A DNA stretch of 32,665 nucleotides. Source: Streptomyces cupreus. GTDB taxonomy: Bacteria; Actinomycetota; Actinomycetes; Streptomycetales; Streptomycetaceae. The position numbers and the translations under genes were made by a program. This document shows, in pieces, positions 8,320 to 16,599 of this stretch; position 1 is the first letter of the stretch; each line of letters begins with the position of its first letter. Below the pieces are notes generated by a model. That model was not told the origin of the DNA. It did no database searches and saw nothing but the letters and a program-made list of their open reading frames with translations. The stretch is from the NCBI RefSeq assembly GCF_014257025.1, contig NZ_JACMSF010000073.1, positions 1-32,665 on the forward strand, read 5' to 3'.

Positions 8320-9167
8320 TGCGCATCTTCGATCCCCACATCCATACGACGTCCAGGACCACCGACGACTACGAGGCCATGCACGCCGCGGGCGTCCGTG
8401 CCGTCGTCGAGCCCTCCTTCTGGCTGGGCCAGCCCCGCACCTCGCCGGCCACCTTCTTCGACTACTTCGACTCCCTCCTCGGCTGGGAACCCTTCCGTGC
8501 CGCCCAGTACGGCATCGCCCACCACTGCACGCTCGCCCTCAACCCCAAGGAGGCGAACGACCCGCGCTGTCTGCCCGTCCTCGACGAACTGCCCCGCTAT
8601 CTCGTCAAGGACCAGGTCGTGGCCGTCGGCGAGATCGGCTACGACTCGATGACCCCCGCCGAGGACACCGCCCTCGCCGCCCAGCTCCAGCTCGCCGCGG
8701 ACCACGAACTGCCCGCGCTCGTGCACACCCCGCACCGCGACAAGGCGGCCGGCCTGCGCCGCACCCTCGACGTCGTCCGGGAGTCCGCACTGCCCCCGGA
8801 CCGCGTCCTGGTCGACCACCTCAACGAGACCACCGTCAAGGAGGCCAAGGACAGCGGCTGCTGGCTCGGCTTCTCCGTCTATCCCGACACCAAGATGGAC
8901 GAGGAACGGATGGTCGCCATCCTCCGTGCCTATGGCCCCGAGCAGGTGCTGGTGAACTCCGCCGCCGACTGGGGCCGCAGCGACCCCCTCAAGACCCGCG
9001 GGGTCGGCGACCTGATGCTGGCCGAGGGCTTCAGCGAGGACGAGGTCGACCGGGTGCTGTGGCGCAACCCCGTCGCCTTCTACGGGCTCAGCGGCCGGCT
9101 GAACCTGGACGTCGCCGCCACCGACGCCACCCACGAAGGCAACTCCATCCTCCGCGGCGGGGCGTGA
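8319..9167 (+). CDS. eboB: TatD-family metal-dependent hydrolase (EboB type)
   Basis: Protein of 282 residues. ATG 8319 shares one base with the preceding stop (TGATG), and a GGAG lies just before it. The amidohydrolase-fold signature HxH appears at residues 7 and 9 (FDPHIHTTSR). Later ligand candidates are VGEIGYDS (Glu), LVHTPHRD (His), LVDHLNE (His) and NSAADWG (Asp), the usual TatD order. TatD enzymes hydrolyse phosphoesters such as DNA ends, but the EboB branch is found with EboA, EboC and EboE and is thought to act on a small metabolite. The start is supported by the coupled junction. There is no signal peptide, so it should act in the cytoplasm. The substrate is unknown. Confidence 0.86.
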   Translation: MRIFDPHIHTTSRTTDDYEAMHAAGVRAVVEPSFWLGQPRTSPATFFDYFDSLLGWEPFRAAQYGIAHHCTLALNPKEANDPRCLPVLDELPRYLVKDQVVAVGEIGYDSMTPAEDTALAAQLQLAADHELPALVHTPHRDKAAGLRRTLDVVRESALPPDRVLVDHLNETTVKEAKDSGCWLGFSVYPDTKMDEERMVAILRAYGPEQVLVNSAADWGRSDPLKTRGVGDLMLAEGFSEDEVDRVLWRNPVAFYGLSGRLNLDVAATDATHEGNSILRGGA

Positions 9168-9170
9168 ACC

Positions 9171-10328
9171 ATGCGCTTCCGCCACCCCGACGGCTCCACC
9201 GTCCACCTCGCCTACTGCACCAACGTCCACCCCGCCGAGACCCTCGAAGGCGTCCTCGCCCAGCTCCGCGACCACTGCGAACCCGTCCGCCGCCGCCTCG
9301 GCCGCGACCGCCTCGGCATCGGCCTGTGGCTCGCCAAGGACGCCGCCCACGCCCTCGTCACCGACCCGTCCGCCCTGCGCGGCCTGCGCTGCGAACTGGA
9401 CCGCCGAGGCCTTGAGGTCGTCACCCTGAACGGCTTCCCCTATGAGGGCTTCGGCGCCGAAGAGGTCAAGTACCGCGTCTACCGTCCGGACTGGACCGAC
9501 CCCGAGCGCCTCGACCACACCACCGCCCTCGCCCGCGTCCTCACCGGACTGCTCCCCGACGACATCGACGAGGGCAGCGTCTCGACCCTCCCGCTCGCCT
9601 GGCGCACCCGGCCGACCGAAACGGCCCACACCGCGCTGCGCACCCTCGGCGAACGCCTCGACGCGCTGGAGGAACTGACCGGCCGCTCCATCCGCATAGG
9701 CCTGGAACCGGAGCCCGGCTGCGTCATCGAGACCACCGGCGACGCCATCGCCCCCCTCACCGCGATCGACCACCCCCGCATCGGCATCTGCGTCGACACC
9801 TGCCACCTCGCCACCTCCTTCGAAGATCCGCACACCGCCCTGGACGCCCTTGCCGCGTCCCGCATACCTGTCGTGAAATCCCAGCTCTCGGCAGCACTGC
9901 ACGCCGAGCACCCACACCTCCCCGAAGTCCGCGAGGCCCTCGCCGCCTTCGACGAACCCCGCTTCCTGCACCAGACCCGCACCAGCACCGCCGCCGGCCT
10001 GCGCGGCACCGACGACCTCGGCGAGGCCCTCGGCGGCCAGGCGCTCCCCGACGCGGCGCCCTGGCGCTCCCACTTCCACGTCCCGCTGCACGCGGCCCCC
10101 GCCGCGCCCCTCACCTCCACACTCCCCGTCCTGAAAGCCGCCCTCGCCCGGCTCGTCGGCGGCCCGCACCCGCTCGCCCGCCATCTGGAGGTCGAGACCT
10201 ACACCTGGCAGGCCCTCCCGCCCGAGCTGCGCCCCACCACCCGGGCCCAGCTCGCCGACGGCATCGCCGCCGAACTCACCCTCGCCCGCGACCTGTTGAC
10301 GGACCTCGGCCTGAAGGAGCTCCCATGA
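9171..10328 (+). CDS. eboE: Metabolite traffic protein EboE (xylose-isomerase-like TIM barrel)
   Basis: Protein of 385 residues starting three bases after the TatD gene. It begins MRFRHPDGSTVHLAYCTNVHPAE in outline, where the strand with YCTNVHPAE is typical of EboE, followed by LNGFPYEGFG. Barrel ligand candidates are GLEPEPGC (Glu), ICVDTCHLA (Asp, His) and HLEVETYTW (Glu). It is longer than common sugar isomerases (about 280-310) because of an extended C-terminal region between about 270 and 385. Its TGA overlaps the ATG of the next gene. The name follows family usage for the homologous cyanobacterial cluster; the catalytic reaction is not established. Cytoplasmic, with no signal peptide. 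Confidence 0.86.
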   Translation: MRFRHPDGSTVHLAYCTNVHPAETLEGVLAQLRDHCEPVRRRLGRDRLGIGLWLAKDAAHALVTDPSALRGLRCELDRRGLEVVTLNGFPYEGFGAEEVKYRVYRPDWTDPERLDHTTALARVLTGLLPDDIDEGSVSTLPLAWRTRPTETAHTALRTLGERLDALEELTGRSIRIGLEPEPGCVIETTGDAIAPLTAIDHPRIGICVDTCHLATSFEDPHTALDALAASRIPVVKSQLSAALHAEHPHLPEVREALAAFDEPRFLHQTRTSTAAGLRGTDDLGEALGGQALPDAAPWRSHFHVPLHAAPAAPLTSTLPVLKAALARLVGGPHPLARHLEVETYTWQALPPELRPTTRAQLADGIAAELTLARDLLTDLGLKELP

Positions 10329-11734
10329 GCACGAGCACCCCACGGACCGCCCCGGGCACCGGTCCCACCCCGCTCCTCGTCCTCGACGTCGTCGGCCTCA
10401 CCCCCCGTCTCCTCGATCACATGCCCCACCTCAAGCGCCTCGGCCGGTCCGGCTCCCGCGCCGTGCTCGGCACTGTCCTGCCCGCCGTCACCTGCGCCGC
10501 CCAGTCCACCTTCCTCACCGGCGCGCACCCCTCGGAGCACGGCATCGTCGGCAACGGCTGGTACTTCCGTGAACTCGGCGACGTACTCCTGTGGCGCCAG
10601 CACAACGGCCTGGTCGCCGGCGACAAACTCTGGGACGCCGCCCGCCGCGCCCACCCCGGCTACACCGTCGCCAACATCTGCTGGTGGTACGCCATGGGCG
10701 CCGACACCGACTTCACCGTCACCCCCCGTCCGGTCTACTACGCCGACGGCCGCAAGGAACCCGACTGCTACACCCGGCCCCCGGCCCTGCACGATGAACT
10801 CACCGACACACTCGGCACCTTCCCGCTCTTCCACTTCTGGGGACCCGGCGCCGACCTGGTCTCCAGCCGCTGGATCATCGACGCGACCCGCCACATCATG
10901 CGCACCCGCCGGCCCGACCTGACCCTGTGCTACCTCCCTCATCTCGACTACGACCTGCAGCGCTTCGGCCCCGACGACCCGCGCTCCCTCAAGGCGGCCG
11001 CCGAGCTGGACACCGCCCTGGCCCCGCTCCTGGACGACGCCCGCACGGAAGGCCGTACCGTCGTCGCCCTGTCCGAGTACGGCATCACCCGCGTCAGCCG
11101 CCCCGTCGACATCAACCGCGCCCTGCGCCGTGCGGGCCTGCTGGAGGTGCACACGCAGGACGGCATGGAGTATCTGGACACGATGGCGTCCCGCGCCTTC
11201 GCCGTCGCCGACCATCAGATCGCCCATGTCTATGTGCGCCGCCCGGAGGACCTCGACGCGACCCGGGCCGCGCTGGAGGGGCTGCCCGGGCTCGGGCAAC
11301 TCCTCGACGACGAGGGAAAGAAGGCGCACCATCTCGACCATCCGCGCTCCGGCGAACTCGTCGCCGTGGCGGAGCCGGACGCCTGGTTCACGTACTACTA
11401 CTGGCTCGACGACGACCGCGCGCCCGACTTCGCGCGCCTGGTCGAGATCCACCGCAAACCCGGCTACGACCCGGTCGAACTCTTCATGGACCCACTCGAC
11501 CCCTACGTCAAGGTCAAGGCCGCGACCGCGCTGGCGCGCAAGAAACTCGGCATGCGCTACCGCATGGCGGTCGTGCCCCTGGATCCCTCACCTATTCGCG
11601 GCAGCCACGGCCGCCTTCCCGCGAGCGACGACGACGGTCCGCTCCTCATCTGCTCCACCCCCCGCGCTGTCGGTGACCGCCTCGCGGCCACCGATGTGAA
11701 GTCACTGCTGCTCCAACTCGCCGGTCTCACCTGA
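10325..11734 (+). CDS. eboF: Alkaline-phosphatase-superfamily phosphodiesterase (EboF type) with altered metal ligands
   Basis: Protein of 469 residues; ATG 10325 overlaps the eboE stop (ATGA). The fold is that of type I phosphodiesterases/nucleotide pyrophosphatases: LLVLDVVG (first metal Asp), the nucleophile region LPAVTCAAQSTFLTG with Thr56, HPSEHGIVGNGWY, and GSHG near the C-terminus (His ligand). Two sites differ from the usual NPP pattern: where D-x-x-x-H is expected before F/Y-G-P there is DYDLQRFGP (Gln for His), and where S-D-H-G is expected there is LSEYGI. Either the metal site is rebuilt or activity is reduced. No signal peptide is seen. As the last gene of the coupled string it may remove a phosphate or phosphodiester from the product. 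The family is secure; the activity is inferred. Confidence 0.82.
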   Translation: MSTSTPRTAPGTGPTPLLVLDVVGLTPRLLDHMPHLKRLGRSGSRAVLGTVLPAVTCAAQSTFLTGAHPSEHGIVGNGWYFRELGDVLLWRQHNGLVAGDKLWDAARRAHPGYTVANICWWYAMGADTDFTVTPRPVYYADGRKEPDCYTRPPALHDELTDTLGTFPLFHFWGPGADLVSSRWIIDATRHIMRTRRPDLTLCYLPHLDYDLQRFGPDDPRSLKAAAELDTALAPLLDDARTEGRTVVALSEYGITRVSRPVDINRALRRAGLLEVHTQDGMEYLDTMASRAFAVADHQIAHVYVRRPEDLDATRAALEGLPGLGQLLDDEGKKAHHLDHPRSGELVAVAEPDAWFTYYYWLDDDRAPDFARLVEIHRKPGYDPVELFMDPLDPYVKVKAATALARKKLGMRYRMAVVPLDPSPIRGSHGRLPASDDDGPLLICSTPRAVGDRLAATDVKSLLLQLAGLT

Positions 11735-11815
11735 GGGATGAACCCACCAGGTCCGACTGGTCCCAAGTGAAGCACTCACCACTGACAACGCCCCGTGACC
11801 ACGAGGAGTTCCAGC

Positions 11816-12856
11816 ATGAGCCGCATATCCCAGACCGATCCCGAACTCACCCACCGCCTCAGCAGACGCGGCATGCTCGGCGTGGCCGCGGGCGCCACCG
11901 CCGCCGCTCTGCTGGGCGCCGCGGCGACCCCCGCCACGGCCGCCACCGACGCCGGGACCTCCGACGCGGGCCGCGGCCGCCCCGTCCTGCCGCCAGGGCG
12001 GCTCGGCATCCAGCTCTACAGCCTGCGCGACAAGGTCTCCACCCTCGGCTTCGCCGCCGTCTTCGCCGAACTGGAGAAGTACGGCTACGACGAGGTCGAG
12101 TTCGCCGGCTACACCCAGGGCTCGGCAGGCCCGATCACCCTCGCCCAGCTCAAGCGGCTGGCCAGGAACCACGGCCTGAACCCGATCGGCAGCCATGTCG
12201 GCTACTACTCCAACGACCCGAACGCCTACACCTTCGCCCAGAATCTCACCAAGGTCCTCGACGATGCCCAGGCCCTCGGCCTCAAGCACATCGGCACCGC
12301 GTCCGGCCCGTTCCGCTACGGCTCGACCGTCGACGCCTGGAAGCGTGCCGCCGAGGAGTTCAACACCTACGGCGCGGCCGCCAGGGCGCGCGGCATGAAG
12401 TTCTACCAGCACAATCACTCCGAGGAGTTCTCCTTCGCCAGCGACAACCCCAAGGTTCGCCTCTACGACGTGCTGCTGGCCGAGACCGACCCCGACCTCG
12501 TCCACCTGGAGATGGACATCTTCTGGGCGTACTCGGGCCAGTTCCGCTTCTCCAAGCGGCCCGACGGCACGCCCGCGCCCTTCGACCCGCTCGACTACGT
12601 CCTCAAGCAGCCGCACCGCTACCCGCTGTTCCATGTGAAGGACGGCGTCAGCGACCCGGCGAACACCTACGGCTACCGCATGGTCGACGTCGGCGACGGA
12701 GACATCGACTACCAGCGGTTCATCTCCGGCGTGACCCGGCTGCGCGGCGAACGGCTCGCTCACCACTGGCAGGCCGAGCACGACAACCCGACCGAGTCCT
12801 TCACCTTCGCCCGGCGGTCGAGCGAGCACCTGCACTCACTGCGCGAGAAATGCTGA
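11816..12856 (+). CDS. Tat-exported TIM-barrel sugar isomerase/epimerase
   Basis: Protein of 346 residues. ATG 11816 is preferred to an in-frame ATG at 11795 because GAGGAG (11803-11808) sits seven bases before it. The N-terminus has a twin-arginine signal (SRRGMLGVAAG, then an Ala-rich hydrophobic stretch ending PATAATDA). The mature part is an AP-endonuclease-2-like barrel: LGIQLYSLRDKV, DEVEFAGYTQG, GSHVGYYS, FYQHNHSEEF, HLEMDIFW, YPLFHVKDG and WQAEHD near the end. Such exported barrels often act on oxidised sugars together with DUF1080/ThuA proteins, which fits the upstream secreted operon. It lies 81 bases after the phosphodiesterase gene and before a bidirectional terminator, so it may be the last gene of the operon or have its own promoter. 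The substrate is unknown. Confidence 0.87.
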   Translation: MSRISQTDPELTHRLSRRGMLGVAAGATAAALLGAAATPATAATDAGTSDAGRGRPVLPPGRLGIQLYSLRDKVSTLGFAAVFAELEKYGYDEVEFAGYTQGSAGPITLAQLKRLARNHGLNPIGSHVGYYSNDPNAYTFAQNLTKVLDDAQALGLKHIGTASGPFRYGSTVDAWKRAAEEFNTYGAAARARGMKFYQHNHSEEFSFASDNPKVRLYDVLLAETDPDLVHLEMDIFWAYSGQFRFSKRPDGTPAPFDPLDYVLKQPHRYPLFHVKDGVSDPANTYGYRMVDVGDGDIDYQRFISGVTRLRGERLAHHWQAEHDNPTESFTFARRSSEHLHSLREKC

Positions 12857-12867
12857 CGGCCGTACAC

Positions 12868-12910
12868 ACCTGAGGAGGCCCTCCCCGTGGTGGGGAGGGC
12901 CTCCTCAGGT
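12868..12910. terminator. Long perfect hairpin, bidirectional terminator
   Basis: A 19-bp perfect stem (12868-12886 with 12892-12910) and a five-base loop is followed by a short T run to 12913. It lies between the convergent Tat-isomerase (+) and OFA transporter (-) genes. The mirror A run needed for minus-strand transcription is weak, but the stem itself is strong enough to serve both. Confidence 0.85.
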
Positions 12911-12940
12911 TTTGACCGACGAAACGGCCCTGCCGTCATC

Positions 12941-14329
12941 TCACGCCATTTCCTCGCCGAGCGGTTGCGGGTTGGGAGTGATACGGCGCTTGTTCCTGTC
13001 GTGTCCCGGCGGAGTGAGGAACAGGGCCACACAGCCGGCGAAGAGCGAGATGCAGCCCGCCAGGGTGAAGGCGCCGTTGTAGCCCCAGGCGCCGACGACC
13101 ACGGAGCCCATACCCGCGCCCAGACCGGAGACGAGCTTGGAGCTGTAGACCATCCCGTAGTTGGTGGCGTTGTTGTTCTCGCCGAAGTAGTCCGCCGTCA
13201 GCGCCGCGAACATCGGGAAGATGGCACCGCCGCCGAAGCCGGAGATGGCGGAGAAGATCAGGAACAGCGGCAGGTTCTTGATCTCGGCCGACCAGATGAT
13301 GCCGAACTGGGCGAGGCCCAGGATGGCGCACACATAGAGCAGGCACTGCTTGCGGCCGTAGAGGTCGGAGAGCCAGCCGATGACGCCGCGCCCGGTGCCG
13401 TTGACGATCGCCTTCAGCGACATCGCGGTGGCCACGATTCCGGCCGCGAAGCCCGCATCCTCACCGATGTCGACCTGGAAGGCGATGCCGAAGATGTTCA
13501 CGCCGGAGGTGCAGGCGAGACAGAACCACATCAGCGCCACCCGGCCGGTCTTCCATGCCTCCAGCGGGGAGTACTGCTTGTCGGCCGGGGGGTTCTTCTC
13601 CAGCGAACGCCGGGCCCGCGGGTCATTCGGCGGGTTCAGCGGGTCGATGCTCGCCGGCCACCAGTCCTTCGGCGGGTCCCGGAAGTAGAAGCCGGCGACC
13701 GCCACCACCGCGGCGAGGAAGACGCCGACCGACACCAGCACCCAGCGGAAGTTGGAGCCGTCCATGAAGCCGGTGAAGATGAAGACGAACGGCACCGAGC
13801 CATAGGCGAAACCGCCGTTGACGAAGCCGGTCTTGCCGCCCTTGCGCTCCGGGTACCACTTGCCGACCATGTTGACGCAGGTGGCGTACACCATGCCCGC
13901 GCCCATGCCGCTGAACATGCCGAACCCGAAGAAGGCGATCGCGACATGTGGCGCGTACGCCAGCGACAGATAGCCGAGCAGCGTGCCGACCGAGCCCAGC
14001 ATCATCGCCCAGCGCGCCGGCAGCTTGCCGTTCTCACGCAGCCGCCCCGCCGGAAAGGCGACCGCGGCCTGGCAGAACACCCAGACGGTCATCATCCAGT
14101 AGATGCTGCCGCTGGACCAGTGGTGCGCCTCGTGGAGCGTGTCCTCGGCGGACGCGAACGCGTACTCGGCCGAGGAGATGCCCATCATGCCGACCCAGGG
14201 CAGGATCACCATCCACTTGCGCTTGCGGCCCATGATGTCGATGTCGGACTCACCGACACGGTAGACGCGTCCGTTCTTGTCGGTCACCTCCCGATAGGTG
14301 GCGACCCCTGTAACGTCGGTAGTTGTCAC
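12941..14329 (-). CDS. OFA-family MFS transporter (probable oxalate/formate exchanger)
   Basis: Protein of 462 residues. GTG 14329 is chosen because AAGGGG lies ten bases upstream on the coding strand; the open frame reaches back to 14449, but those 40 residues are Arg/Gly-rich and precede the ribosome site. After a hydrophilic leader (about 38 residues, ending GRKRKW) there are twelve predicted membrane spans, with GFGMFSGMGAGMVYATCVNMVGKWYPERKG in the region of spans 4-5 and GRGVIGWLSDLYGRK as the MFS loop motif. The last span ends before a basic tail (NKRRITP). The OFA group exchanges oxalate for formate or carries related monocarboxylates. The gene lies downstream of frc and oxc-like genes on the same strand, which supports oxalate. 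Whether it belongs to the same transcript is uncertain, since 121 bases separate it from the acyl-CoA synthetase gene. Confidence 0.85.
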   Translation of the reverse strand: MTTTDVTGVATYREVTDKNGRVYRVGESDIDIMGRKRKWMVILPWVGMMGISSAEYAFASAEDTLHEAHHWSSGSIYWMMTVWVFCQAAVAFPAGRLRENGKLPARWAMMLGSVGTLLGYLSLAYAPHVAIAFFGFGMFSGMGAGMVYATCVNMVGKWYPERKGGKTGFVNGGFAYGSVPFVFIFTGFMDGSNFRWVLVSVGVFLAAVVAVAGFYFRDPPKDWWPASIDPLNPPNDPRARRSLEKNPPADKQYSPLEAWKTGRVALMWFCLACTSGVNIFGIAFQVDIGEDAGFAAGIVATAMSLKAIVNGTGRGVIGWLSDLYGRKQCLLYVCAILGLAQFGIIWSAEIKNLPLFLIFSAISGFGGGAIFPMFAALTADYFGENNNATNYGMVYSSKLVSGLGAGMGSVVVGAWGYNGAFTLAGCISLFAGCVALFLTPPGHDRNKRRITPNPQPLGEEMA

Positions 14330-14450
14330 GTCAGTTGCACCCCTTGCGTCGAAAGTTCTGGCCAGCGCCCCCTGTCCATTGCCTTTCGTGCGCGCGCGGG
14401 TCCCGGGGCCGGCCGACGCGCACCGTCGGCCGGCCCCCCGCTGCCTCACC

Positions 14451-16598
14451 TCATGAACCGCCCCCCAACAACCCCGCCGCCCGCGCCCACCGGTACTTCG
14501 CGCCCAGTACGGCCACCGGCTTCTCGGTCGTGTACGGGTACGCCACGACCCCTCGCTCGTACAGGTACTGGCAGGCGTCCTCGACCTCGACGTCGCCCGC
14601 GAGCGAAGCCACCACCGGCTTGGAGATCCCGCGCTCGCGGAACTCGGCCACCACGCGCGCGGTGAGCTCGGCGAAGACCATGGGGGGAGTGACGATGGTG
14701 TGCCAGTAGCCGAGGACCAGCGCGTGGATGCGCGGATCCGCCAAACCGAGCCGGATCGTCGCCTCGTACGTCGACGGCGGCTCGCCCCCGGTGATGTCGA
14801 CCGGGTTGCCCGCGGCCCCGAAGGGCGGGATGAACTTCCGGAAGGCCTCGTCCAGGTCGGACGGGATCTCCATCAGGGACAGGCCGTTGTCGGTGACCGC
14901 GTCGGACAGCAGCACGCCGCTGCCGCCGGCCCCGGTGATGATCACGACGTTGTCGCCCTCGGGGGTGGGCAGCACCGGCAACGCGCGCGCGTACTCCAGC
15001 ATGTCGTTCAGACCGGGCGCCCGGATGACCCCGGCCTGCCGCAGGATGTCGTCGTAGACGGCGTCGTCGCCCGCGAGCGCCCCGGTGTGCGACCCGGCCG
15101 CCTTGGCTCCGGCCGCGGTCCGGCCTGCCTTGAGCACCACGACAGGCTTCTTCGGTACGGTCGCCCGAGCGGCCTCCACAAAGGCCCGGCCGTCCTTGAG
15201 GTCCTCCAGGTGCATCGCGATGCACTCGGTGTGCGGATCCTCACCGAACCAGGTCAGCAGGTCGTCCTCGTCCAGGTCCGACTTGTTGCCGAGACCGACG
15301 ATCGCCGACACGCCCGTCTTCGTGGTGCGGGCGAAGCCCAGGATGGCCATGCCGATGCCACCGGACTGCGAGGTCAGCGCCACCCCGCCCTTGACGTCGT
15401 ACGGCGTGCAGAACGTGGCGCACAGGTCCTGCCACGTCGAGTAGTAGCCGTAGATGTTCGGCCCGAGCAGCCGGACGCCGTGCCGTTCGGCGATGGCCAC
15501 GATCTCGGCCTGGAGCTCGTGTTCCCCGGTCTCCGCGAATCCGGAGGGGATCAGCACTGCGTTGGGGATGTTCTTGCGTCCCACCTCCTCAAGCGCCGAG
15601 GCCACGAACTTGGCGGGGATCGCGAAGACCGCCACATCCACCTCACCGGGAACGTCCGTGACACTCTTGTACGCCTTGCGGCCCAGAATGTCATCGGCCT
15701 TGGGGTTCACCGGATGGATCTCCCCGGAGAATCCGCCGTCGACGAGGTTGCGCATCACCGAATTGCCGATCTTGCCCTGTTCGTTGGAGGCGCCGATCAC
15801 GGCGATCGAGGAGGGCTGCATCAGGCGGCGCATCGAGGTGAGGATCTCCTCGCGCGTGTACCTCCGGCGCGGCGGCTGCTGCTTCTCCGCGAGGATCACG
15901 CGGATGTCGGCGGCCACCGCGCCCTCCGGCGTGGCGATCACCGGGTTGAGATCGACCTCGGCGATCTCCGGGAAGTCCGCGACCAGTTGGGACACCCGGC
16001 GGATCTGCTCCGCGATCGCCCACCGGTCCACGGCCGCCTGCCCGCGCACCCCGCGCAGGATCTCCGCCGACCGGATCGAGTCCAGCATCGACAGGGCCTC
16101 GTCCGCGTCCAGGGGCGCGAGCCGGAAGGTGACGTCCTTGAGGACCTCGACCAGCACCCCGCCGAGCCCGAAGGCGACGACCTTCCCGAACGTCGGATCC
16201 GTCACCGCGCCGACGATGACCTCCTGCCCCTTCGGCAGCAGTTCCTGGACCTGGACGCCCTCGATGCGCGCGGACGCGTCGTACGCGCGCGCGTTGTCGA
16301 CGATGGTGTGGAAGGCGGCCCTTACGTCGGCGGCGCCCTCGACTCCGACGATCACTCCGCCGGCGTCGGTCTTGTGCAGGATGTCCGGAGAGACGATCTT
16401 CATCACCACGGGCCCGGCGAAGCGCGCCGCGTACGCCACCGCCTCCTCGACGTCGGTGGCGAGCTCCTCCCCGGGTACGGCGATCCCGTACGCGTCGGCG
16501 ATCACCTTGCCCTCGGGCGCGGTCAGCGCGGTGCGTCCCTCGGCCCGCACGGAGTCGAGGATCGTGCGCACCCTCAGGACCCGGTCTTCGGCCATCAC
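14451..16598 (-). CDS. Fused ADP-forming acyl-CoA synthetase (beta-alpha order)
   Basis: Protein of 715 residues. A GTG at 16598 followed by ATG at 16595 gives tandem starts; ACGGAG is nine bases before the GTG, so that one is used. The N-terminal part (about 1-232) is an ATP-grasp_5 domain (MKIVSPDILHKTDAGGV, EVDLNPVIA). A CoA-binding domain follows (about 258-385, AVIGASNEQGKIGN) and then the ligase-CoA domain (about 390-695). GSHTGALAG holds the expected phosphohistidine at residue 504. The reaction is acyl-CoA + ADP + phosphate to acid + ATP + CoA, or its reverse. The more common bacterial fusions have the alpha part first, and the usual GPNC/GPNS-like turn is GPNIYGYYS here. The GTG begins one base before the stop of frc. 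In this setting it could charge oxalate or recover ATP from formyl-CoA; both are inference. Confidence 0.86.
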   Translation of the reverse strand: MMAEDRVLRVRTILDSVRAEGRTALTAPEGKVIADAYGIAVPGEELATDVEEAVAYAARFAGPVVMKIVSPDILHKTDAGGVIVGVEGAADVRAAFHTIVDNARAYDASARIEGVQVQELLPKGQEVIVGAVTDPTFGKVVAFGLGGVLVEVLKDVTFRLAPLDADEALSMLDSIRSAEILRGVRGQAAVDRWAIAEQIRRVSQLVADFPEIAEVDLNPVIATPEGAVAADIRVILAEKQQPPRRRYTREEILTSMRRLMQPSSIAVIGASNEQGKIGNSVMRNLVDGGFSGEIHPVNPKADDILGRKAYKSVTDVPGEVDVAVFAIPAKFVASALEEVGRKNIPNAVLIPSGFAETGEHELQAEIVAIAERHGVRLLGPNIYGYYSTWQDLCATFCTPYDVKGGVALTSQSGGIGMAILGFARTTKTGVSAIVGLGNKSDLDEDDLLTWFGEDPHTECIAMHLEDLKDGRAFVEAARATVPKKPVVVLKAGRTAAGAKAAGSHTGALAGDDAVYDDILRQAGVIRAPGLNDMLEYARALPVLPTPEGDNVVIITGAGGSGVLLSDAVTDNGLSLMEIPSDLDEAFRKFIPPFGAAGNPVDITGGEPPSTYEATIRLGLADPRIHALVLGYWHTIVTPPMVFAELTARVVAEFRERGISKPVVASLAGDVEVEDACQYLYERGVVAYPYTTEKPVAVLGAKYRWARAAGLLGGGS

Positions 16599-16599
16599 G

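Noticed and set aside
8190..10343. Open frame of 717 codons on the minus strand
   Set aside because: Antisense to the TatD and EboE genes, which have clear motifs; composition is that of a shadow frame.
11746..11761. ACCAG-N6-CTGGT inverted repeat before the Tat-isomerase gene
   Set aside because: Five-bp arms in high-GC DNA are expected by chance; no second copy found nearby.
14330..14449. N-terminal extension of the OFA transporter
   Set aside because: Precedes the ribosome site and start at 14329; Arg/Gly-rich and not part of the transporter family.
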